Made by a program: the position numbers and the translations under genes. From the NCBI GenBank assembly GCA_008017155.1, contig SSGX01000021.1:1-64000 (forward strand): a stretch of 64,000 bases of DNA, written 5' to 3'. Below the pieces are notes generated by a model, which saw nothing but the letters and a program-made list of their open reading frames with translations, made no database searches and was not told where the DNA came from. Shown one piece after another: positions 1-6,975 of the stretch (positions within the stretch are counted from its first letter, which is position 1; every line of letters starts with the position of its first letter). Source of the stretch: Neisseriales bacterium. Lineage in GTDB: Bacteria > Pseudomonadota > Gammaproteobacteria > Burkholderiales > UBA11063.

Positions 1-1
1 C

Positions 2-178
2 AATATTTACATTGAACGCTTTTGGCGGTCAATTAAATATGAAGCTATTTACTTAAATGAGTATAGTGATTATAATGAACTTTACTGTGGGATTAGGAAT
101 TATATCCTATTTTATAATACTAAACGACCACATCAGGCATTAAATTATAAAACTCCGCAAATGATTTATTTTGCGTAA
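2..178 (+). CDS. IS3-family transposase OrfB, C-terminal fragment (partial at window edge)
   Basis: An open frame enters from before the window and ends at TAA 176-178, leaving 58 residues. It reads NIYIERFWRSIKYE, then YNTKRPHQALNYKTP, the hallmark C-terminal end of the rve/DDE integrase core of IS3-family OrfB. The Glu of IERFWRSIK with Lys seven residues later fits the third catalytic residue of the DDE triad and its conserved basic partner. The rest of the gene, including the two catalytic Asp residues, lies outside, so whether the transposase is intact cannot be judged. Confidence 0.85.
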   Translation, partial: NIYIERFWRSIKYEAIYLNEYSDYNELYCGIRNYILFYNTKRPHQALNYKTPQMIYFA

Positions 179-230
179 AATTTGGGTACTATGGCTAATT
201 GGGAAGACTCTCTTAAAAAATGTGAAAATT

Positions 231-255
231 GGTCTAGACAAATGGGGTCACTTTA
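231..255 (-). repeat. Putative right terminal inverted repeat of the IS element
   Basis: These 25 bases follow the transposase stop by about 50 bp and end where similarity to the interrupted gene begins. Read inward on the minus strand they begin TAAAGTGACCCCATTTGTCT, like IS3-family terminal repeats. No partner repeat can be seen, so the assignment rests on position and resemblance. Confidence 0.55.
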
Positions 256-259
256 AGGG

Positions 260-1012
260 ATGGAAATTTTAACTTTCTCTGAATATTCGTATGTTGTCAA
301 TCAAAAGTGTTTTCTTCCAGCGGATAAGCTAAAAGATAGTGATCGAGTGCTAAATATTTCAGGAACTAAATTTCGTGAAATGTTAGAGCGGGGTGAAGAA
401 ATTCCAGAATGGTTTTCTTTCCCCGAAGTTATTCAGGAGTTACAAAAAACTTTCCCTCCTCGCGAGAAACAAGGTTTTACTGTTTTTTTTACCGGATTAT
501 CTGGTGCTGGTAAATCAACACTGGCAAATGCTTTAATTAATCGTTTACAAGAGTATGGCGACCGTCAGATAACGTTATTGGATGGTGATATTGTTCGTAG
601 CAATCTATCTAGTGAACTAGGTTTTTCACGTGAGCATCGTGATTTGAATATCCGACGGATTGGTTATGTTGCCAGCGAAATTACTAAACATCGGGGTATT
701 GCAGTTTGTGCACCAATCGCCCCCTATGCGCAAATTCGCGATCAAGTGCGACAAAATATTAGCGAATATGGCGGGTTTATTGAAATTTATGTTGCTACGC
801 CATTAGAAGTGTGTGAGTTGCGGGATACTAAAGGTCTTTATCGTTTGGCTCGCCAAGGAGTAATAAAGAACTTTACTGGCGTTAGTGATCCTTATGAAGA
901 ACCACTAACGGCAGAGTTAACAATTGATACCAGTAAAGTCTCGGTAGGTGAAGCAGTTGAGCAAATAGTAAATTATTTACAATCGGTAGGTTATATCAAG
1001 GAGTCATTGTGA
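260..1012 (+). pseudogene. Bifunctional ATP sulfurylase/APS kinase, 5' part removed by the IS
   Basis: Residues 1-62 match only the C-terminal tail of ATP sulfurylase (RVLNISGTKFREML, then IPEWFSFPEV). Residues 68-250 form a complete APS kinase domain: P-loop GLSGAGKST at 79-87, LDGDIVR at 107-113, IRRIG at 131-135, CAPIAPY at 150-156 and a typical FTGVSDPYEEP. This is the Sat-CysC fusion type, which makes APS and then PAPS from sulfate. The IS ends a few bases before the frame and an in-frame TAA lies at 254-256, so the sulfurylase catalytic part is gone. The ATG at 260 has no properly spaced ribosome-binding site. The kinase domain could still be made from an internal start, but as a gene it is truncated. 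Confidence 0.85.
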
Positions 1013-1272
1013 AAAGTGCTGTAATTTATATTGACTCGCATTGGCGTAGCTTAATTAAGGGCTTTAGCTGGCGAATTTCTGGAACTTTGGTATCGATTTT
1101 AGTAAGCTATTTATTTACTGGTAAATGGGATATTGCGCTTAAGATTGGCGCACTGGAATTTGTGTCCAAGATATTTTTATTCTATGGGCATGAACGAATC
1201 TGGCATTGTTTGCCATGGGGGCTAAAACAGAAATCAATTGCCAAAAATAATCCCAAGGTTTCAAATGGGTAA
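1009..1272 (+). CDS. DUF2061 family small membrane protein
   Basis: An 87-residue protein with the DUF2061 pattern: a basic N-terminus with WRSLIKGFSWRISGTL, a hydrophobic segment (VSILVSYLFTG), a second apolar stretch and a conserved KIFLFYGHERIW motif. The GTG start overlaps the stop of the sulfurylase/kinase remnant by four bases, so the two were translationally coupled. DUF2061 genes are often found beside sulfate-activation (cysC/sat) genes; their molecular role is unknown. The ATP-sulfurylase truncation just upstream may have removed its promoter. Confidence 0.8.
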   Translation: MKSAVIYIDSHWRSLIKGFSWRISGTLVSILVSYLFTGKWDIALKIGALEFVSKIFLFYGHERIWHCLPWGLKQKSIAKNNPKVSNG

Positions 1273-2044
1273 AATAACGATATTTTTTAAACAGTATAGT
1301 ACTGCTTTGCGTTATGATATCTTGAATTCAACAAGATGGTATTATCAGTGTGTAAATCCATTTTATCGATTATTGCGAGGAACTATTTTATTCGTGGTTA
1401 GCTCTGTTTATCGTCGTGACCGTTTGACGGAGCTTTATTATCGTAAACAAGTTTTCCAACCCAATAGTTGTACTAACAATAATCGTTATCCTGAATTGTT
1501 TAAAATTGTACAAAATTATTTTATCAACCGCCAACAATTGTTGAAGCTTTGTTCTTTTGGTTGCTCAACAGGAAGTGAAATTGTATCATTGCTGAATTAT
1601 TTTCCACAGGCTCTAATTATTGGAGTTGATATTAACCAATATAACCTTAAAGTTTGCCGTGAAAATATTGTGCATGGTAAAACGAGTTTTTTCCATTCAT
1701 TATCCAACGACTGGTTACAGTCGGATAAGTTCGACGCTATTTTTTGCTTAGCGGTATTACAACATACCTATAATCGCAACCCCAATAATGCCATTGCTAA
1801 GAAATTTACTTTTGAGAAGTTTGATAAGCAAATTTGCCAATTTGATGATAAATTAAAAGTTGGTGGTTTGTTAATTCTTGATCATTGTGATTTTTCATTC
1901 TCCGATACAACTATATACCCTCGTTATTGTCCGTTGGAGGTTGAAAACAATTTTCTAATTCGTCAACGCCCATGGTATGACAAACAAAATCATCGTAAAG
2001 GTGAAATTTTTGCGAGTTTTCGAGTATTTAAGAAGTTAAGCTAA
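1265..2044 (+). CDS. Class I SAM-dependent methyltransferase
   Basis: With start 1265 the protein has 259 residues. The SAM-binding motif I appears as FGCSTGSE near 98-105, the acidic end of strand 2 as GVDIN near 120-124, and motif IV as DAIFCLAVLQH near 157-167. I prefer ATG 1265 over the upstream ATG 1238 because AAGG at 1255-1258 is well spaced and the overlap with the DUF2061 stop is then 8 bp rather than 35. It begins the tightly packed cluster with the B2-like protease. In lasso-type clusters such enzymes can methylate the peptide, but the substrate here is unknown and another small-molecule role is possible. Confidence 0.75.
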   Translation: MGKITIFFKQYSTALRYDILNSTRWYYQCVNPFYRLLRGTILFVVSSVYRRDRLTELYYRKQVFQPNSCTNNNRYPELFKIVQNYFINRQQLLKLCSFGCSTGSEIVSLLNYFPQALIIGVDINQYNLKVCRENIVHGKTSFFHSLSNDWLQSDKFDAIFCLAVLQHTYNRNPNNAIAKKFTFEKFDKQICQFDDKLKVGGLLILDHCDFSFSDTTIYPRYCPLEVENNFLIRQRPWYDKQNHRKGEIFASFRVFKKLS

Positions 2045-2520
2045 TGTCGAGACAAACCAATCATAAACTATTGCGACTATCTTTCTCGCAATTAATTCGG
2101 CGGATAATTTTTGCGATTTTAGTTTTTATGTTACTAGGGTTTTTTCAAGTAGTTATTTGGATTGTGCCGTTTCGAGTTTATGCGCGACGCTTGAATGAAA
2201 ACTATATTAAGCCAGGCAACCTTAATACTCGAGCAGCTGGTGGTTATTCACGGTTTATTGGCAGAATGGTTGCTAAAATAGCACGAATTACACCTTGGCC
2301 AAGTAAGTGTTTAGTACAAGCACTGACGGTAAAATTTTTATTGCGGCGCTTTAAAATTGCTAATGAGATGTTCATTGGTGTAGCAATTGATGATAAACAG
2401 AAATTATCTGCACATGCATGGATAAATGTCTTTGATATTACAGTAGTTGGTGGTACAAATAGTGCAGAACAATTCAAGGTAATAAAGGTCTTTAGGGATA
2501 GCTATGGAAATCAAGAATAG
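2044..2520 (+). CDS. Lasso peptide biosynthesis B2-like protease (Transglut_core3)
   Basis: The 158-residue protein has an N-terminal hydrophobic stretch (about 21-43) ending in VPFRVYARRL, then the catalytic half of the transglutaminase-like cysteine protease family used as leader peptidase B2 in lasso-peptide pathways. Cys89 lies in PSKCLVQAL, His124 in SAHAWI, and Asp131 is a plausible third triad member. All key positions are present, so it looks functional. ATG shares one base with the upstream stop (TAATG), and its own 3' end overlaps the next gene by 17 bp, indicating one operon. In known systems B2 removes the leader peptide together with a B1/PqqD-like recognition protein; such a protein is encoded two genes downstream. 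Confidence 0.8.
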   Translation: MSRQTNHKLLRLSFSQLIRRIIFAILVFMLLGFFQVVIWIVPFRVYARRLNENYIKPGNLNTRAAGGYSRFIGRMVAKIARITPWPSKCLVQALTVKFLLRRFKIANEMFIGVAIDDKQKLSAHAWINVFDITVVGGTNSAEQFKVIKVFRDSYGNQE

Positions 2521-3385
2521 TCATAAATTTGAGTCAGTTGTGACAAAAGATCATTTGCCAACAGAAATCAATATTTTTGGAATGTCGGTTCAATTACTCT
2601 GGCAACCCTTAGAATCAAAACCATCTGTCTTGCAAGAATGTACCGCAGAGCATTTTTATTTGAATATTCGTGATGTTGCTGCATATTGGGTTAACCCACA
2701 GCAAAATCAAATTATTATCGAGCGCGCCACAGATGAGGTTAACTATACGATAGTTGCTACATGGTTATTAGGAACTGTGATGGCATATTTGCTGCAATAT
2801 CACGGCTACCTAGTACTACACGGTTCGGCTGTATTAATCAATCAGCAGGCAGTTATTTTTAGTGGCGTCAGTGGTGCTGGGAAATCAACGACTGCCAGCG
2901 CGCTTGTGAAGCAAGGGTACCCACTATTGACTGATGATGTGATTGTAATAAAGACTTTAACTGATGGAACAATGGTATTAATTCCCGGACTGCCACAATT
3001 AAAACTATGGTCAGATGCATTGCTCCTTTTGGAACATAGTTCTTATGGTCTACAGTCTGTAGCAAATAAAATCGATAAATATCAACTTCCGGTGACTAAC
3101 CATGAGCGTGCGTTATATCCAATCCGAAGTTTTTATGAATTAAATCCCGATAGTAGTAATCATGAGGTGGATTGTCGCGAATTATTTGGAATTGATAAAC
3201 TACAGTTGTTAATAAGAAATACCTACCGTTATAATATGCTTAAGCCATTAAATAAACTGTCAGAACATTTTAAAAGTTGTAGCCAATTGGGGGCAAAAAT
3301 TCGCACTTATCAAATTAAACGTTCAGCAGCATCCCAAAGTTTGGCTATAATCATTGACTTAGTCAAGAGTCATGCTACTAACTAA
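2504..3385 (+). CDS. HPr-kinase-like ATPase, probable RiPP-tailoring kinase
   Basis: A 293-residue protein with the HprK-type fold signature: HGSAV at 106-110, Walker A GVSGAGKST at 121-129 and a TDDV acidic motif at 143-146. HprK relatives of this size occur in lasso clusters, where they phosphorylate the peptide tail, and in the less understood HPr-rel cassettes that also carry PqqD-like and nucleotidyltransferase genes. True HPr kinase is unlikely, because no PTS genes are near and the N-terminal half is unlike HprK. The gene overlaps the protease gene by 17 bp and is followed 18 bp later by the PqqD-like gene. The substrate is inferred from context only. Confidence 0.75.
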   Translation: MEIKNSHKFESVVTKDHLPTEINIFGMSVQLLWQPLESKPSVLQECTAEHFYLNIRDVAAYWVNPQQNQIIIERATDEVNYTIVATWLLGTVMAYLLQYHGYLVLHGSAVLINQQAVIFSGVSGAGKSTTASALVKQGYPLLTDDVIVIKTLTDGTMVLIPGLPQLKLWSDALLLLEHSSYGLQSVANKIDKYQLPVTNHERALYPIRSFYELNPDSSNHEVDCRELFGIDKLQLLIRNTYRYNMLKPLNKLSEHFKSCSQLGAKIRTYQIKRSAASQSLAIIIDLVKSHATN

Positions 3386-3403
3386 TACTTATAAAGGTGT
3401 CAT

Positions 3404-3691
3404 ATGCTAGAAATAAATTCTGCACAAAAAATCCAACGAATTGATAAAGACGTAACTGAGACTGAGTTTGAGGGTAAAATTGTTCTGCTTCATATTGAAA
3501 ATGGTGAATATTACAATTTTAATGAGACTGGTTCTGATTTGTGGAATTGGTTAGTAGAAGTTAAGACTTTGGAGCAACTGTTAACGTTAATTACTGAAAA
3601 ATATTCAGTTACTGTAGAAGAGTGTCGACAAGATATAATTACTTGGCTAAATGAGGCGTTAGCACGTAAACTAATAAAAATTGTGAATTAA
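3404..3691 (+). CDS. PqqD family protein (RiPP recognition element, B1-like)
   Basis: A 95-residue stand-alone PqqD-like protein. The pattern VLLHIENGEYYNFNETGSDLW at 27-47 is the family core: two beta strands, a turn and the conserved NETG-xxLW helix start. PqqD-type domains bind leader peptides and hand them to modifying enzymes or the leader peptidase. AAGGTGTC lies a few bases before ATG 3404. Its place between the kinase and the nucleotidyltransferase matches lasso and HPr-rel cassettes. A normal-length protein with no sign of damage. Confidence 0.8.
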   Translation: MLEINSAQKIQRIDKDVTETEFEGKIVLLHIENGEYYNFNETGSDLWNWLVEVKTLEQLLTLITEKYSVTVEECRQDIITWLNEALARKLIKIVN

Positions 3692-4849
3692 TTGGTGTCT
3701 GATAAGTTGGTTATGCAGGTGGAATTAAAATTAATTGTCGCGATATTGACTGAACAATCGGCATTAGATATTACCGTAGATTTGAATTGGCAGTATTTTA
3801 TTAAGTTAGTAATTCGCCATCGGGTGATTGAGCAAATATACACGAGATTAAAAACTGAAGAAAATGTTCCCAATACGGTTATGCAGCGATTGGAGACGAT
3901 TTGTCAGCAGCAGCGCTTACGATTATTAATGCTAGGTAGCGAGACAATTCGCCTTAGCCGAGAATTAACCACTGCAGGAATTAGCTATGCTGTTGTGAAG
4001 GGGATTCCATTAGCTGTTGATGCTTATGGTGGTATAACCAAACGCCAGTGTAAAGATATTGATTTATGGGTTGATTTTATAAACTGGGATCAGGCGGTAA
4101 AAGTATTGCAAAGCTGTGGTTATCAACAAACGCGTCCTGAATATTCATTGACGGGTTTTAAACGCGATTATTATCTAAACCGTAACCATGATTTTGAATT
4201 TTTTCATCCGCAAAAAAAAGTTCAGGTCGAACTAATGTTTAGAGTTTCCTATCTTGGGGTCAATTTTCCTAAATTATCTGAGGTTCCATTGAAACAATGC
4301 GACATCAGTAGCAATCTAGTTATTTCATTGGAAGACAATTATCATTTATTATTATTGATTGTTCACGGTGCAGTCCATGCCTGGCATCGTTTGCGCTGGC
4401 TATTGGATATTTATTTATTAATTCAGCAACAAAAAGTCAATTTAGTAAAATTGTTAACCTTGGCGGAACAGTTTGAATGCAAACCTATGGTTATACAATG
4501 CTTGTGGTTGCTAAATAAAATTTTTAATTTGAATAATCAAGATATCCAGCCACTAATTGATAATATTAGCAAAAAAGATTTGCGATTAGCTAAATTATTA
4601 TTTGAATTCGTTTTAGCAGATTATGAATTAACTGGCGGTCACGGTTTATTTAATCGAATGTTTTATAAATATCGCTGGTATCTAACTCAAATTACGCCAC
4701 CAAAACAACGCTGGCGGATAATTCGACAAGATTTATTCAAAATTGATAAAACATTTAAAGAACTTACGCTACCAGCTGGTTGGGAATTTGGCTATTATTT
4801 ACTCTATCCACTTTATGTAATTAAGTATATAGTTCGTCGTAATTTTTGA
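3692..4849 (+). CDS. Nucleotidyltransferase family protein (NTP_transf_5 type)
   Basis: About 385 residues if the TTG at 3692 is used. The nucleotidyltransferase core is visible as VVKGIPLAVDAYGG near 101-114 and KDIDLWVD near 121-128, which gives the metal-binding Asp pair, with a further VQVELMF strand. Members of this family sit in lasso-peptide clusters beside the HprK-like kinase, where one was linked to sugar addition on the phosphorylated tail, and in uncharacterised HPr-rel cassettes. The start is uncertain: TTG 3692, GTG 3695 and ATG 3713 are all in frame and none has a strong ribosome-binding site. The gene directly follows the PqqD-like stop. Confidence 0.7.
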   Translation: MVSDKLVMQVELKLIVAILTEQSALDITVDLNWQYFIKLVIRHRVIEQIYTRLKTEENVPNTVMQRLETICQQQRLRLLMLGSETIRLSRELTTAGISYAVVKGIPLAVDAYGGITKRQCKDIDLWVDFINWDQAVKVLQSCGYQQTRPEYSLTGFKRDYYLNRNHDFEFFHPQKKVQVELMFRVSYLGVNFPKLSEVPLKQCDISSNLVISLEDNYHLLLLIVHGAVHAWHRLRWLLDIYLLIQQQKVNLVKLLTLAEQFECKPMVIQCLWLLNKIFNLNNQDIQPLIDNISKKDLRLAKLLFEFVLADYELTGGHGLFNRMFYKYRWYLTQITPPKQRWRIIRQDLFKIDKTFKELTLPAGWEFGYYLLYPLYVIKYIVRRNF

Positions 4850-4997
4850 AAAAGTTATACTCGAACAGATTCATTATCCTAGATGATTGATATGCGCCTC
4901 ACTTACTAGTTATAAGTGTCGTCACATGTCGCCTACTAGTATTTTGAATCTGATTGAGTATATAACAAGCAATATTTTTTATTGAGGAAATTGGTTT
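4850..4997 (+). other. Spacer between nucleotidyltransferase and ABC exporter genes
   Basis: I checked these 148 bases for a RiPP precursor. Only a 19-codon ATG frame (about 4926-4985) and shorter ones are seen, without ribosome-binding sites or a leader/core pattern. The hexamer ACTAGT occurs twice, 27-30 bases apart. The exporter has a good GAGGAAA site at 4984-4990. No terminator is seen, so the exporter is probably co-transcribed with the genes before it. Confidence 0.4.
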
Positions 4998-6695
4998 GTG
5001 AGAAAGTTTTTAGACCGTGTCTATCGCTTTAATCCTCGTTTGTTTCTATCCTTATTATTAGTATCACTGTCAGTTAGCTTATTTGAGGGTAGTAGTATAG
5101 TTGCAATTTTACCATTACTAGCGTTAACTGGTCTATTTACGATGACACCATCTTCGCATCCGTTGGTGAGTTTTTTACATCACTGCGGTATTAACCATCT
5201 TGAATTAAATGTAGTGCTATTGCTATTTATTGGACTAGTGGTAATTACTGCGATTTTACAGCGTTCATTGGCAATAATTAGTTCCGTATTTCAACAAAAA
5301 TTCAATACCCGTTTAAACGCTGATTTATATAGACAACTGGCCTTTGTCCCGTGGTCATTTTGGCTTAAACGTAAGACCTCTGATATTAATCATATCGTAA
5401 ATAACGAAATTGGGCGAGTTAGTTTGGGATGCTATTTCTTTTTTCAATTAATTACCGCGCTTTCTATGTTGATAATGTATTTATTAATTTCATTGTGGAT
5501 TGCTCCGTTGTTAACTTTGATTATTGTTGTCGGTGGTGGTGCTGTATTTTTATTTTTATCCTCATTAGTCAAACGCTCACGGCGTGCCGGACTAATTATT
5601 TCTGATTATAGTAAAAAATCATTCTTTGCTTTGAGCGAACATTTAAGTAGCTTAAAAATTACTAAAGCTTATGGATTGGAGGAAGGTGAGTTACAGCGAT
5701 TGCTTGCATTGCGTCAAGAGGTTGAGCATGGTTATTTAAAGTTTGTCCGAGCACAAAGTTTTCAGGATTTAATCTATAAACTTGTTGCTGCAATTTTTAT
5801 TAGCGGCATATTTTACATAGCAATTAAATACCTACATTTGCCATTAGTTAGTCTTATTTTGGTAGTAGTAGTTTTTTCGCGCTTATGGCCGCGAATTTCG
5901 ACGATACAAAATTCATTACATTCAATTTCAATCAGTATCCCGGCATTCAATAATATCATTAATCTTGAGCGTGAAGTATATGTAGTAATGCAAACATCTA
6001 ACGCTATTAATACGCTTGCGTCAACAGAGTTGATGATTATTGATTCTATTGAGTGTGTTAATGTTAGCTATTATTATCCGGATAGTAAAGAGCCAACGAT
6101 TGTTAATCTTTCGATGAAAATTCGTCGCGGTGAGATGATTGGTTGTGTTGGTGTTTCCGGTAGTGGTAAAAGCACCTTGGCGGATTTATTATTAGGGCTT
6201 GTAACTCCTCAGCAGGGAAATATTCTGGTGAATCAGCAGCCACTGTCACAAGTTTATTCCCAGTATCAAAACTTAATTGGTTATGTTACCCAAGAAGTTT
6301 TTTTATTTAATGGTTCAATTCGGCAAAATTTACAATGGTCTAATTCTCAGGTTACCGATAATGACATGTGGCAGATGTTGGAATTGGTTCAGTTACATAG
6401 TTTTGTGACTAATTTAGCACAGCAATTGGATAGTCCGGTTGGCGAACGTGGCACTAATTTATCTGGTGGTGAGCGTCAGCGCTTGTTATTGGCGCGGACA
6501 TTACTACGGAAGCCACAATTTTTGATTTTGGATGAGGCTACCAGCGCACTAGATGAGGACAATGAACAGCGGATTGAGAAAATCTTACAAGGCTTAAAAG
6601 GGCAACTAACTATTTTTGTGATTACTCACCGTCCGGTACTATTAGCAAATGTTGATCGAGTATTTACTTTCAATAATGGATGCTTGATTGGGTAA
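4998..6695 (+). CDS. ABC exporter, fused permease and ATPase (McjD-like)
   Basis: A 565-residue half-transporter: transmembrane domain at about 15-320, ATPase domain at 350-560 with Walker A GVSGSGKST (385-393), signature LSGGERQ (488-494), Walker B FLILDEA (508-514) and a late His in ITHRP. There is no N-terminal C39 peptidase domain, so it exports rather than processes, which fits leader removal by the separate B2-like protease. GTG 4998 is preceded by GAGGAAA. Lipid A or drug exporters have the same architecture; the peptide-export role is inferred from the cluster. Confidence 0.8.
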   Translation: MRKFLDRVYRFNPRLFLSLLLVSLSVSLFEGSSIVAILPLLALTGLFTMTPSSHPLVSFLHHCGINHLELNVVLLLFIGLVVITAILQRSLAIISSVFQQKFNTRLNADLYRQLAFVPWSFWLKRKTSDINHIVNNEIGRVSLGCYFFFQLITALSMLIMYLLISLWIAPLLTLIIVVGGGAVFLFLSSLVKRSRRAGLIISDYSKKSFFALSEHLSSLKITKAYGLEEGELQRLLALRQEVEHGYLKFVRAQSFQDLIYKLVAAIFISGIFYIAIKYLHLPLVSLILVVVVFSRLWPRISTIQNSLHSISISIPAFNNIINLEREVYVVMQTSNAINTLASTELMIIDSIECVNVSYYYPDSKEPTIVNLSMKIRRGEMIGCVGVSGSGKSTLADLLLGLVTPQQGNILVNQQPLSQVYSQYQNLIGYVTQEVFLFNGSIRQNLQWSNSQVTDNDMWQMLELVQLHSFVTNLAQQLDSPVGERGTNLSGGERQRLLLARTLLRKPQFLILDEATSALDEDNEQRIEKILQGLKGQLTIFVITHRPVLLANVDRVFTFNNGCLIG

Positions 6696-6975
6696 GTGTT
6701 GCATTTTTACGTTGTGAATTTTGACGTAATATATTGATATGAGTTGTATAAATTTAAAAATAATATCTTTTCAAATTTATATTTTCATTTCCATAATCAA
6801 AAAAGGTAAAATAATTTATTCGTTGTAACCTGTTAAGATTAACTAATATGCGTCAATCGATTCGTTTTCTTATTAACTATTTAAGTCAATTAATTCCTCC
6901 CTCCCGCAGCTAATCAAAATTTTCTTATAAAAAATAATTTGGTTGTATTAAATATAATTTTTGGGACGGAACGTT
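6696..6975. other. Intergenic region with no recognisable gene
   Basis: These 280 AT-rich bases separate the ABC exporter from the next ABC operon. Two short frames, 29 codons at 6739 and 21 codons at 6848, lack ribosome-binding sites and similarity I can recognise. A TATAAT at 6953-6958 would place transcription starts only about 10 bases before the next coding region. No hairpin terminator is evident. Confidence 0.4.

Larger units (their letters stand above)
1..255 (+). mobile_element. Right end of an IS3-family insertion sequence (left part outside window)
   Basis: The first 255 bases hold the end of an IS3-family transposase frame, a short untranslated tail, and a terminal sequence that reads TAAAGTGACCCC on the minus strand from 255 inward. 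This resembles the ends of IS3-family elements. The element stops directly against the remnant of a sulfate-activation gene. The left end and target duplication are outside the window, so subgroup and exact boundary are not fixed. Confidence 0.75.

Noticed and set aside
4926-4985. 19-codon ATG frame before the ABC exporter as a lasso/RiPP precursor
   Set aside because: No ribosome-binding site, no leader pattern (such as YxxP and Thr at -2), and no Gly/Ala followed by an acidic residue at position 7-9 of a core.
6848-6913. 21-codon frame after the ABC exporter as a precursor peptide
   Set aside because: No Shine-Dalgarno sequence and no leader/core organisation; short AT-rich frames are expected by chance here.
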